Origin: Fodinibius sp964490705
Lineage (GTDB): Bacteria; Bacteroidota; Rhodothermia; Balneolales; Balneolaceae
Direction of reading: 5' to 3'
DNA: 64,000 bases
NCBI GenBank assembly: GCA_964490705.1
Contig: CAZBCG010000006.1
Coordinates: 113,151 to 177,150, forward strand
The notes beneath the pieces are model-generated. The model was not told where the DNA came from. It did not search any database and saw nothing but the letters and a program-made list of their open reading frames with translations. Both the position numbers and the translations under genes were made by a program. Positions 45,381 through 55,100 of the stretch are shown piece after piece (within the stretch, counting starts at the first letter, position 1; the number at the start of each line of letters is the position of its first letter).

Positions 45381-48008
45381 CTAGTTATCGATCTGAATAC
45401 CCGCTTCCAGAGCTGCTTCAATTCTTGCCTTCGACTCTTCTAAATGAGCGCGCGTATAATCATTGAAATCATACGTGGGTGGAGCCAAACGCGAGTCCAG
45501 TTGACTGTGCAACATTTTAAGCTGCTGTCGTGCCACCGAACGCGCATCGGCCGGTGCCTGCTCGGGAGCATCTGTGACGAGTGTTACCACCCTGTCAAGA
45601 TACTTGCGCTGCAAATCACGGCGATTGCTTTCGATGTTTTGTCCCGGCGATGACAATGCTTCGGACCAAATTGATTCGGTCAGTGCCGTCATCAGCTGGG
45701 GAATCGTCACAGTCTGATCCGCGCCGAATTTCACTTCGGTATCGCGAATTCGAGACAATCGTACGGGGTCCAGCAGCTCATCAAGCAACGCAGACTGAAT
45801 ACCCAGCGTTACGCCATGCAGCGGATAATCAACCCGGCCGCCATAGGTTGTGCTGTTGCCCCAGTGGCTCCATCGGTTGGCTCCCATCTTCTGATAGATA
45901 TCCTGTGGAAGCTGCATAGCATCTTCTGCAAATGCATAATTCACAATCATATCCAGAGCCTCCTTTTGCTCGTTGTATTCTACCGGCACAAATGGCATCC
46001 GTCCGTCAGGATCGCCTACGTGATCACGGTACTGATGCTGTCCGCCGATGTATTTTACGGCCGGCGTTAGCACCCGTGCATACTGGTACAAATAGCTCTG
46101 AAACAGATCCGTAGCTTTAAAATAAGGAGCGTTATCTTCTAACTTAATCTCACTTATTTTGGGGATGAGTCCACTGAGCAACTGCGCACGTTCTTTACCC
46201 CAGGCCAGCGGATCGTCACCCAAATCATAGACATTCACATGCGGATCAACTGCTCCGGCACCACGTGCATCACCATCGGTACCGTAGGCATGACCCGGTT
46301 GAGCAGCTTGTCGAGCAATTTCTTCGGCTTTTTCATCATCCGGAGTATATCCGTAAGAAATTACCCAGCGGTCATATGAACCTACACCCGGATTATAGTA
46401 ATAGGCATCCTCGGATTTTTCATCAGGCAGGTTAATAGAAGGATATTCCATTGCCGAACTAAATACCCCGTTTTCTTCAGTCCACTGCTTATCGTAGAGC
46501 TTATCGAGTGGCGTATCAATCGACGAACGGAAGTTATGGCGTAGTCCCAATGTGTGACCTACTTCGTGCATCGTCACCCATTTCAATGCTTGATTCACAA
46601 ACTCTTTGGGGACCGGTTCACCGGGATCGAGTTCTCCCCTGACCATCAGCAAACTCTGTGCAAGATCAAACTGGGCATTCATCTCATTATAGAAACTTTT
46701 GGTTTTTACCCCTTGACTCATAAGTGCCAGTTCCTTCTCACTGACATTAAAAATTTCGTCAATGGCCGAACGCGGCTCAACCAAGTTGCGATAGGCTTCC
46801 TTATCCCCAAGCAACATATTTGCCTCAAAAAGAATATCGGCATCCAAAATTTCGCCTGTTCGGGGATCTACAACTGACGGTCCAATAGCCCCATAATACG
46901 GCTGATCCGAGGTGCTCCAGCGCAGCGTTGGGTATCGGATATCCTCAGCCATTATGCTATCGGGTAACATCTTAGCCCGGACTGCATTTTTAAAACCAGC
47001 TTTTTCAAAGGCATCCGACCAAGCCTCAACACCATCCATCATCGCCTGTCGATATTGTTCGGGCACGGTATGATCGATATAATATGTAATCGGCTTTGGG
47101 GGCGTACAGAGCTCTCCATCGGTAGCGTCCTCTTCACATTCAAGTCGCCAACGATTGATATACCGTTCAAAAAAGCTATCCGACTCCTTGGAAAAATCTT
47201 TGTGAACCGTCATAAAATAGCCCGTGCGATCATCGGCCATGCGTGGCTCCATGGGTTCTTCGGGCAGCTTGACCATCGTATAAAATAATGAAAGCGGAAT
47301 ATAGCGCTCATCAGGTACCGTTCGGGGAGCACTATCCTCGGCATTATTAAAGGTGAGTTTTGCCTGGATATTCACATTTTCGGGAAATGCCTGTACCTTT
47401 TCGAGATGCGACCGGCTCTTGTCAAAAGATACACGTCCCGGCCGACCGTTACTGCCCACGGCAAAACTCAAACGCTGCGAAATGCCCGACAGATCACCGA
47501 CAAACCAATCATACACATTCACCAACATTTGGGAACTATCGGCATTAAAAGCCTCTACCTTGGCTGTTTCAAGTACTGAGGTGCCGTACGCCAGATTAAG
47601 TGCTTTGTTCAATGCTGCATCTTTACCGGCTTTATAGCGGTGCGGATGCTGCACCAGCATAAGTTTGCCTTCGTTTTTTTCGAGGGATACAAGCAACCCT
47701 TCAAATACGGAAAGCATGCTTCCACCATACAGCCCGGCCGCTCCGATACCTCGAGCGAGTTCAAAATTCATCAGAAACTGCTGATCCAACTGATCTTTGG
47801 AAACCGACAAATAGAGGTTGTCGTCTTTTTGATAAAAATCAAAATAGCCCTCGTACTTGTCGGCGCCTTTAACCAGCTCCTCATATTTACTTTCCTGCTC
47901 TGTATCGTTGGATTGCTTATCTACAGCCTGTTTTGTTGTTGAACATGCTGTAAATACCAATCCCACACAGAGTACCATCAAAAGTGATTGTTTCATAGTA
48001 TGTGTCAA
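45381..48008 (-). CDS. Zinc-dependent metalloprotease lipoprotein (DUF5117/DUF5118 type)
   Basis: 875 residues. Signal peptide with lipobox VFTACSTT (Cys ~22). The zinc site HEVGHTLGLRHNF (~477-489; HExxHxxGxxH, metzincin type) is intact, with a downstream MEYPSINLP Met-turn-like segment (~515). The flanking regions match the DUF5117 and DUF5118 domains of large Bacteroidota metalloproteases. Probably surface- or periplasm-anchored; substrate unknown. Single gene with its own terminator. Confidence 0.88.
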   Translation of the reverse strand: MTHTMKQSLLMVLCVGLVFTACSTTKQAVDKQSNDTEQESKYEELVKGADKYEGYFDFYQKDDNLYLSVSKDQLDQQFLMNFELARGIGAAGLYGGSMLSVFEGLLVSLEKNEGKLMLVQHPHRYKAGKDAALNKALNLAYGTSVLETAKVEAFNADSSQMLVNVYDWFVGDLSGISQRLSFAVGSNGRPGRVSFDKSRSHLEKVQAFPENVNIQAKLTFNNAEDSAPRTVPDERYIPLSLFYTMVKLPEEPMEPRMADDRTGYFMTVHKDFSKESDSFFERYINRWRLECEEDATDGELCTPPKPITYYIDHTVPEQYRQAMMDGVEAWSDAFEKAGFKNAVRAKMLPDSIMAEDIRYPTLRWSTSDQPYYGAIGPSVVDPRTGEILDADILFEANMLLGDKEAYRNLVEPRSAIDEIFNVSEKELALMSQGVKTKSFYNEMNAQFDLAQSLLMVRGELDPGEPVPKEFVNQALKWVTMHEVGHTLGLRHNFRSSIDTPLDKLYDKQWTEENGVFSSAMEYPSINLPDEKSEDAYYYNPGVGSYDRWVISYGYTPDDEKAEEIARQAAQPGHAYGTDGDARGAGAVDPHVNVYDLGDDPLAWGKERAQLLSGLIPKISEIKLEDNAPYFKATDLFQSYLYQYARVLTPAVKYIGGQHQYRDHVGDPDGRMPFVPVEYNEQKEALDMIVNYAFAEDAMQLPQDIYQKMGANRWSHWGNSTTYGGRVDYPLHGVTLGIQSALLDELLDPVRLSRIRDTEVKFGADQTVTIPQLMTALTESIWSEALSSPGQNIESNRRDLQRKYLDRVVTLVTDAPEQAPADARSVARQQLKMLHSQLDSRLAPPTYDFNDYTRAHLEESKARIEAALEAGIQIDN

Positions 48009-48137
48009 TTTATTACTGATTGATAAGTTAAAACGCGATTATTTAAAGTAAGCAGAAATGCCTTACGGTGAGATCTGAAAAATGTTTTAAGATGTTAATA
48101 AAAAATAGTATCTCTCCCCTCGAAATATTTGAAATAA

Positions 48138-48266
48138 ATGGATCACAGAGAACCAGATTCATTTTCACAACTCCGGTTTATTATCTCCTCCGATCTCCCA
48201 TATGAATTGTATCTAACCGATATCAATCTTACCATTGATATGAGCCGATTTTCGGGCGCTACTTGA
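48138..48266 (+). CDS. Possible 42-residue peptide upstream of the ATPase/GNAT gene
   Basis: ATG 48138 opens a short frame MDHREPDSFSQLRFIISSDL... ending SRFSGAT before TGA 48266. It lies 36 bases upstream of the next gene on the same strand. No recognised motif, no clear Shine-Dalgarno site. It may be a leader peptide, a remnant or chance. Confidence 0.25.
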   Translation: MDHREPDSFSQLRFIISSDLPYELYLTDINLTIDMSRFSGAT

Positions 48267-48302
48267 CACATAAATGGATCTATTTTAAAAATTTTGCATA
48301 CC

Positions 48303-49781
48303 ATGGACGCAAAACTACAAATAGCAACACATGAAGAGATGATAAACCCAGTCTGTGAGTTTACCCACAACTGGGCAAAAAGTTGTGGGCTGGATGAAGC
48401 CGAAGCACGGCGACTAACTGTCGCTCTCAGCGAATTGATCAGCGACATCATTCTCTATGCTTATCCCGACGGAGAAGGAGAGCAATTCGATATCACCTAT
48501 CGACACATGCTTTCTGATATTGAAATTATTATCCATGAGCTGGGAGAACCTTTTGATCCCGATCGGCATCGCTACGATATTCAACGGGCACTCGAAGACG
48601 GTAATTTTGATGGTGCGGGGCTCCGGCTAATACACCACTTTTGCGATAAGTTTCAATTTCTAAACAAAGGCAAAGATGGCAAAGAATTTCATCTGTCTAA
48701 AAGCCTGCAACTCCATGATTTCGATGAGCTTATCGATCTGGTCCACTCTCAAGAATCCAGTCAATCTGTATCCCAAGATCACGTTGAGAAACAGTACGCA
48801 ACGAAGTCCATTTCACCATCCGATGCCGAAGATATTGCCAAGCTGATCTATCGCACGTATCAATATTCGTACGCTAAAGAGGAACTTTACTATCCCAAAA
48901 AGATTGAAAAGACGCTCGAAAAGAAACAGAAATTGGGGGTGATTACCCGCACCAACCAGGGAGAAGCAGCGGGGTATTTTGCGATCATAAAAAAAGAAGA
49001 CGCCAACATTGCAGAAGTAGGCGAAGCGGTCGTTTCGCCCGATCACCGTCATCACGGCATCATGAACCAGATGATGAAACAACTTATCACCACGGCGGGT
49101 GACGAACAGCTGAGCGGGCTCTTTGGTAAAGCGGTAACTATCCACACCGCAAGTCAGCATGTGAATAATAAATTCAATTACGTAACCTCCGCGCTTATAC
49201 TGGCAGAATCAACCGATGTTATCTTTAAAGGATTTGATGAAGAATATCCACAGCCGGTGTCGGTCGTGATCGACTTTTTACCCCTGTCAACCCCGGCGGA
49301 AAGAACTGTCTATTTCCCCGAAAAATATGCCAGCCTGCTGCTGGAAACGTACGACAAACTGCAGATTCCAATCACTCAAAAAGAACCGGCCAAACTGGAG
49401 AGCACCGGAGCCTCGGACCTGCATACCTCGGTTGATTATTCCCACAACACTGCAACGATCCTGGTCAATGATTTTGGTTCGGATTTCGAAACCACACTCT
49501 CGGAAACAGTTCTGGACCTCGAAAATGAACATTCTCCCAATGCGATCTATGTTGACCTACCGCTAACTAATCCGGCAACGCCAAAGATGGCAGAGGTCTT
49601 GCAACAGTTGGATTTCATTTACTGCGGGCTGGCTCCCCTGTTTTATGGGGATTCAGATTATCTGCGTCTCCAAAAAGTATATGCTTCGCTGGAGTTCGAT
49701 CTCATCAAGGTGTATTCTGATTTCGGAAAAACCATAAAATCTCTCGTTAAGAATGAATATCATCAACACGCAAAAAACTGA
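48303..49781 (+). CDS. RsbW-like ATPase domain fused to GNAT acetyltransferase
   Basis: 492 residues from ATG 48303 (a TTG three codons earlier is in frame). Residues ~1-140 resemble an anti-sigma-factor serine kinase: ALSELISDIILYAYPDGEGE is the N-box and GEPFDPDRHR...DGAGLRLIHHF the G boxes. The canonical N-box Asn and His are Asp48 and Tyr52, and the G1 Asp is Glu79, so ATP use may be altered. Residues ~165-290 form a GNAT domain with the acetyl-CoA motif VVSPDHRHHGIMNQMMKQL. The C-terminal ~200 residues continue GNAT-like. It overlaps the STAS gene by 29 bases, suggesting a partner-switch module. Confidence 0.72.
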   Translation: MDAKLQIATHEEMINPVCEFTHNWAKSCGLDEAEARRLTVALSELISDIILYAYPDGEGEQFDITYRHMLSDIEIIIHELGEPFDPDRHRYDIQRALEDGNFDGAGLRLIHHFCDKFQFLNKGKDGKEFHLSKSLQLHDFDELIDLVHSQESSQSVSQDHVEKQYATKSISPSDAEDIAKLIYRTYQYSYAKEELYYPKKIEKTLEKKQKLGVITRTNQGEAAGYFAIIKKEDANIAEVGEAVVSPDHRHHGIMNQMMKQLITTAGDEQLSGLFGKAVTIHTASQHVNNKFNYVTSALILAESTDVIFKGFDEEYPQPVSVVIDFLPLSTPAERTVYFPEKYASLLLETYDKLQIPITQKEPAKLESTGASDLHTSVDYSHNTATILVNDFGSDFETTLSETVLDLENEHSPNAIYVDLPLTNPATPKMAEVLQQLDFIYCGLAPLFYGDSDYLRLQKVYASLEFDLIKVYSDFGKTIKSLVKNEYHQHAKN

Positions 49782-50046
49782 CAATACGCTTAAGGTAACG
49801 GTTAACGGTGCTTTTAATATCCATGTCCGTAATCAGCTTGAAAGTAAAATTACCGCGGACACCAAAAGCCTGGCTGTGGATTTTACCCATTGCGACTTGA
49901 TCGACACGAAAGGAGTCGTGTTCCTGTATCAGTGGCAGCAGAACGGGAAATCGCTGGAATGTATTAATCCGCCTGATATCTTATTTGAAATTATTGAGCT
50001 TCTTGAACTAAGCGAACACTGGGATCTTACTACCAAAACCAATTAG
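49753..50046 (+). CDS. STAS-domain protein, anti-anti-sigma type
   Basis: 97 residues. Beta-alpha STAS pattern: LKVTVNGAFNIHVRNQLES, then SLAVDFTHCDLIDTKGVVFLYQW (~39-61). In anti-sigma antagonists the motif is D-S-S/x-G with phospho-Ser; here it is D51-T52-K53-G54, so Thr52 is the likely phosphosite if any. Its start lies inside the preceding ATPase/GNAT gene, so the pair is translationally coupled. No sigma factor adjoins. Confidence 0.7.
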   Translation: MNIINTQKTDNTLKVTVNGAFNIHVRNQLESKITADTKSLAVDFTHCDLIDTKGVVFLYQWQQNGKSLECINPPDILFEIIELLELSEHWDLTTKTN

Positions 50047-50138
50047 CATGCCTCCAGATCATTTTCGCATATTTTCCAACGGATGTCTTACTCATCCAGC
50101 AACGGGATATGAGAGCACAAATCCGGGATGATTCCAGC

Positions 50139-50169
50139 TTGCCTCATTTGGCAAAGTGTCGTATCTTTG
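50139..50169 (+). promoter_or_regulatory. Bacteroidota-type promoter of tRNA-Arg
   Basis: TTG at 50139-50141 and TATCTTTG at 50162-50169 with exactly 20 bases between: the Bacteroidota -33/-7 consensus, 15 bases before the tRNA. Confidence 0.75.
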
Positions 50170-50184
50170 GCAACTCAATGAAAT

Positions 50185-50258
50185 GCGCCTGTAGCTCAAC
50201 TGGATAGAGCACCTGATTACGGATCAGGAGGTTAGGGGTTCGAATCCTCTCAGGCGTA
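50185..50258 (+). tRNA. tRNA-Arg (anticodon ACG)
   Basis: 74 nucleotides. Acceptor stem GCGCCTG/CAGGCGT (first pair G-U), D-arm with AGCTCAACTGGATAGAGC, anticodon stem CCTGA/TCAGG around loop TTACGGA (anticodon ACG, read as ICG for CGN codons), variable loop, T-arm GGGGTTCGAATCCTC. CCA is not encoded. It marks the left edge of the accessory region. Confidence 0.95.
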
Positions 50259-50270
50259 CTCCCTACTAAG

Positions 50271-50305
50271 CCTTTGAATAGCAATAACTTACAGCTATTC
50301 AAAGG
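50271..50305 (+). terminator. Terminator after tRNA-Arg
   Basis: CCTTTGAATAGC at 50271-50282 pairs perfectly with GCTATTCAAAGG at 50294-50305 (12 bp), followed by ATTTTCAATTT. Confidence 0.75.
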
Positions 50306-50339
50306 ATTTTCAATTTGGCGTACATTTCTCTTCTCTCGT

Positions 50340-50363
50340 CGATTTGGGTCACATTTGGGTCAC
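50340..50363. repeat. Tandem TTTGGGTCACA words beside the tRNA
   Basis: GATTTGGGTCACATTTGGGTCACAG contains the 11-base word ATTTGGGTCAC twice, 11 bases apart. Short direct repeats just 3' of a tRNA are typical of integrase arm-binding sites. No integrase gene remains. Confidence 0.4.
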
Positions 50364-50460
50364 AGAATACTGCTCTTAACAGATATTCTATTACGATTTT
50401 TATGACAGAGCTTGTGCGAGCAGCAATATTTCGGATTGCACATAAACCTATTTTATGTAG

Positions 50461-50692
50461 CCACGCAATCCAGAACCTCCTGGATGCCGGGTACGACCTG
50501 CGTCGGATGAGCGTTGACTGTCAAGGTAGATCATTCCAATCAGCAAGAGCTGTTCTTTTCCGAGGATTCCCAGCTACAGAATATCCATCTCGTAAAGACG
50601 CAATTAATAATACCTATGGTGATAAAACAATAAGAAAAGCCTCTATCATAGATAGCGTGTCTGGGAAAACCCATTTTCTGGAGCGATCCTAA
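50461..50692 (+). pseudogene. Decayed 3' fragment of a Y-family DNA polymerase gene
   Basis: The DNA aligns along its length with the last ~230 bases of the intact gene at 62438-63778 (IQNLLDAGYDLRRMSV against IQHLLDAGYDLRRMSV; DAINNTYGDKTIRKASI in both). A 2-base deletion near 50517 and a 1-base deletion near 50595 put the middle out of frame, then restore it. The start of the polymerase and its catalytic part are missing; the ~145 bases before it (50315-50460) are unrelated. Probably the remnant of an earlier copy of the same accessory element. Confidence 0.85.
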
Positions 50693-50791
50693 TCAATTAG
50701 AACGATATGTTATTGCCATACATAATATAAATTATCTGGATATATTCTGGAGAATAGTAAAGTTGGATTTATACTAATGACGATACAAAAA

Positions 50792-52180
50792 TTATTCTAC
50801 TTGATACTGAATAAGCAGTGACCCCGAGCTACTAGTTACGTTGTATGAGCTTTGGTTAAACATGTTAACCTCAAAACCTTTACTCTCATCAGTTAAGATT
50901 AGGCTACCCGGCAATTCATCACTCATAGCTAGATTCCATTCCAGGGTTAGCTCATTACCTCTGCCAAGCTCGTAGATCATGTTCCAATCAACCTGCGTCT
51001 TGAGATTTGAGCGAAAGTCTTCAAACAGATTTAAATCTTTCGCTTCAAAATAGGCATGCAAAGCATCACCCGGTGGCGGAGGAGGAGCCTCTTTGTCAAT
51101 CCCGTTGTCGAATCCTTGGGTAGCTCCTTGTTGTTGACCAAACCTGAGTTCCAGTGTATCTCGGGAATCTATCACCATCATTTCAACAGTATATACCGAC
51201 CGCTGATCTTCAAAGTTTGCTATTACGTCCATTTGCCCATCAATAGTAAATATCAGTGGATTTTCACTGGATTCAATATCTCCAGTCCAGTTGGTAAAAG
51301 CCCAGCCCTCATTGGGCGTGGCTTCTACTGTCACCTCTGTTCCAAATTCAAATGTATCCGAAGCGGGACTTACACTTCCTGCTTCCGAAGGATTAGCTGT
51401 TGCAGTCAACTCATAGCTAACTTTATTAAAATTGGCCGTTAGCTCCGTATTATTAGTGATCGTTATCGTTAATGGATTATCAGTAGAATCAATATCTCCG
51501 GTCCATTCCTTAAACTTCCATCCCTCATCTGGTGTGGCTTCCAGAGTAACTTCGGTCCCATACTCATACTCCGACTGTTCCGGAGTCTTTGTCACTGAAC
51601 CGTTTCCAGTGGTATTCACTGTCAAACCAAGAGTTTTCTTCTCAAAAACAGCGGTTACTTCCTTGGGATCATTAACGGTTATTTGCACTGGATTATCGGT
51701 ACCGGTAACATCACCTGTCCACTCAACAAATTGCCATCCTTCAGCTGGATCAGCAGTAAGTTCTACCACAGTACCATGCTCATAATCAGTGGATTTTTGT
51801 TGTGCGATCTCTTCACTAACTGCCCCTTCTCCTTCGGTATTTACGGTAAGCTCATAACTTTTCTTTTCAAAGTTAGCTGTGATAGAATAATCTTGATCTA
51901 CTATAAGTGACAGCGGATTATCTGATGTACTATCAATATCACCACTCCAATGAGTGAAAAGATACCCATTCGCAGGCCCTGCGTTTAGTTCAATTTCTTC
52001 ATTTTCCTCAACAGTGGTATATACTGGAGAAACACTGCCAGCATCAGCGGGATCAGCAATAACATTTAATTCATATTCAGTCGTCTCGTTATCATTGGTC
52101 CCTGTACTCTGGTTGCATCCAAACAGAATAAATGGAATGATTGCTACAGTCAGAAATAATTTTGCGACTTTTTCATTCAT
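50792..52180 (-). CDS. Lipoprotein with divergent InlB B-repeats
   Basis: 462 residues. Lipobox FILFGCNQS (Cys ~22). Residues ~34-330 contain four ~72-residue repeats with the pattern 'Y.L.v...p...GsVs......y..gt.V.l.A.p..GW.F..WtGDi.st.NPl.iti....ith.tAnFe', the divergent InlB (Listeria-Bacteroides) B-repeat. The C-terminal ~130 residues are unassigned. Likely surface-exposed, with adhesive or spacer function. Only 7 bases separate it from the 2104-residue gene upstream, so they form an operon. Confidence 0.82.
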   Translation of the reverse strand: MNEKVAKLFLTVAIIPFILFGCNQSTGTNDNETTEYELNVIADPADAGSVSPVYTTVEENEEIELNAGPANGYLFTHWSGDIDSTSDNPLSLIVDQDYSITANFEKKSYELTVNTEGEGAVSEEIAQQKSTDYEHGTVVELTADPAEGWQFVEWTGDVTGTDNPVQITVNDPKEVTAVFEKKTLGLTVNTTGNGSVTKTPEQSEYEYGTEVTLEATPDEGWKFKEWTGDIDSTDNPLTITITNNTELTANFNKVSYELTATANPSEAGSVSPASDTFEFGTEVTVEATPNEGWAFTNWTGDIESSENPLIFTIDGQMDVIANFEDQRSVYTVEMMVIDSRDTLELRFGQQQGATQGFDNGIDKEAPPPPPGDALHAYFEAKDLNLFEDFRSNLKTQVDWNMIYELGRGNELTLEWNLAMSDELPGSLILTDESKGFEVNMFNQSSYNVTSSSGSLLIQYQVE

Positions 52181-52187
52181 AACTTTT

Positions 52188-55100
52188 TTACTTGATCAAT
52201 GTCATTTTCTGTAATTCGGTAAAGTCTCCGATTTTCAACCGCAGATAATAAATACCACTAGCCAGATTACTGCCATCAAAACGAACGGTATAGGCTCCCG
52301 GCTGTTTTTCCTGATCTATCAACGTGCGCACACGGCGGCCCAGCACGTTATAAACTACCATCCGAACATTTGCCGTTTGGCTTACCTCATACCTAATGGT
52401 AGTAGTGGGATTAAAAGGATTAGGGTAGTTAGGTGCCAAATCATTTTCTGCAATCAACTCTTCTTTGGGGACCTGTTTAAGGGAAATTTCTCCGTGATTA
52501 CGTGTAATTTCCTGCGATTGATCTACAAGTAGCGGTAACTTGGTAACATTTTCTCCATCCTGGATAATCAGCTGATATCCAAATTTGCCTTTATTTTTGC
52601 TATCAATTGTCACCTGCACAGGATATTCGTTTGAAGTAAGTTCCAGCGAAGTTAGCTTGCCCTGCCCGATACCATATCCAGCAGAAGTTCGCACGTCCAA
52701 GGACGGTTTGGGACTCTTGGGTGGCAGATAGTGTGCTTCCTCCTCCTGCTTATTTAACTTGCGAGCATAAAGCAACTCTTTGCTAGTTTCACTGTTGCTA
52801 AATGTAATGCGATCAAACTTCTGCTCTTTTTTCTGCTGCCCGGCCGACTGCTTGGCAGATGAAGAACTGTTATCCATGATCGAGACATAAACTTTGCCCT
52901 GATCGGTTGCATAAATCCAGTGCCCTTGGGACGGATATAATTCTTTTACGTCATTGTACCTCCTATCTTCGCTATCAAATAGATATATAGGTGTAGCATT
53001 TAAAATATCATTGGGGTCTCGAACCGAAGCCGTATCTGCGAGGCTACCAATCAGGTTCCAACCTTGGGAAAGTTGCAGTGAATCAGCTTCCAAACCAGGA
53101 CCCTGTAAATCCAGCGTTTTCCCATTGCGAGCCTTCACCCAACTACCGGTTGCCGGTGATAATGTATTAGCTTCCTTATAAGTGTAATCAAATGTATAAG
53201 CCGTAACCTCTTGCCCGAGTTCCACTTCTTCTTCAATGCTATTACCAATTAGCTTCCAACGGTCACTAATCTGCTGTTGCTTATATATATAACTGACAGG
53301 ACCCGCCATTACGCTCCTGTTGCCTTTTTCATCTTCAGCTTTTATCCCAAAGAAGCGGTTAGTTGTATCAGCAATAGTATAGCTAGTCTTTGACCCTGAA
53401 ACCGTTGTTTGTTCAGCAAGTTGAGACATATCTGATCCGGCAAAAATCACAAATTTGGCAACACTGCTCGTCGTATTCTGGCTCCAAGACAACTGTAAAC
53501 CGTTATCAGAGTTCTGTACTTCCAGACCCTGAGGTGCAGCCAGATCTAGCTCGACCTTTATCTGATCAGAAAACTCACTTTCAATATTATTTGCACTGAC
53601 AGCTGTTAACCGGTAATAATACGTAGTGTTCTTGGAGATATTCGCATCCGTAAAACTGTTCTTATTTCCGCTTAGAGTAGCAATTTTATTCGTAGGATCA
53701 GGAATCGTATCTCTATACACCTGGAATTCGCTGATACTATTTGCCGAGCTATGTGTCCAGCTAAGGGTTATCTCATTTTGACCATTTCGGTACTCACCAG
53801 ATAAGTCTTCAGGAGTAGAAGGTGATTCAGGTTGGGTGCTATTATTTCCTTCTACGGTAGTACCTAACCTACTTCGGCGACGTACGGATTCACCGTCAAC
53901 TTGGCTCGCAAAGTCAACAACGAGACTGTATGAACCGGCGTAAGGAGCATTAAACGAGCCCTCATATGTATCCTGACCCTGCTCGCTTAGATTTACCGAA
54001 CCCAAGCTTATAGTTTTGTTGCCATCTTCCGGCATAACCTCAAGGTGCGTATTAATATTAGTACTGGTATAGGTATTCGATTTGTTGACTGAAAATGTCA
54101 CAGGTACTTCATCTCCTTTCTGGAACGTAGAATCAAGCGTAGATACCTTGGGTTTGATAGCCCCCATTACAGGAGCATTAACGTCAACATCTACTTCTGA
54201 ATTAGTACTAACAGTCCAATTACCTGGTTCAGGATCTTCTACGTAATAAATAGCATAACCTGCAGATACATTTTGAGTAAATCCCAATCCGGTCTGATTT
54301 TTAGCCGTTGTAGAATCCACCGTGTTACCCGAGGGTGATACAAGCTCCATGCTATGATTTGCAATATCCCCACTGGTCTGTTTGGGCGTTAACCAGAAGC
54401 TTAAAGAATCAGTTGAAGCATCTACATAGAATTCTGTAGCATTTGATGAAGAAGTTGGTTGCGTTTTTGTTTGTGAATTTGCGAAGGCAACGGAGCTCGT
54501 ATTTGTTTGTCCTGTAGACGAAGCAGGAAGATTACCAGTGGAATTTAAAACAAGGAGCTGCTCTACTGCCAATCTAATTTTGACCATTGTAGTCTGCATA
54601 TATGTGAAGGGCATATCTTCAACCTTGCCAAATGTTTTTGGGTCATCTGAGAATTTGTTCTTTTCTAGAAAAACTGAATATTTTCCTTCCTCAATATCTA
54701 ATCCTAATGAGTTGCTTGATTTTGCATATGCAAAATACCCATGATGGTTTTCATTAGGATTGCTATTTTTTAGTACTCCGATTTTTTCCCCTGCATTTAC
54801 AAATTGTGAAATTTTCAAATCGCAGGTTACACATTGATTACTTTGATTACTTATGTTAAACCTTCTCCTATTCGCTCCTTTTATTTTGAATACTAACATG
54901 CCTTCTTCTCCATCAAAAGAAACATTTGAAGGATCCGGACCTAGCTCAGGCTTTTCCCAGAAACCGTTAATGAGTTCAGACTGTTGCTCAATATTTTTTA
55001 CTCCATGTTGTAAAAAATGAGTGATTATCTTCTCTGTACTTGTGGTCAGTCTTGGGTCAAACTGATTATTTTGATCAAAAAAACTACTATGCGTAAAGTC

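Noticed and set aside
50315..50692. The 125-residue open frame after tRNA-Arg as a real gene
   Set aside because: Its middle is out of frame relative to the intact polymerase and its start is unrelated DNA; two deletions explain the open frame.
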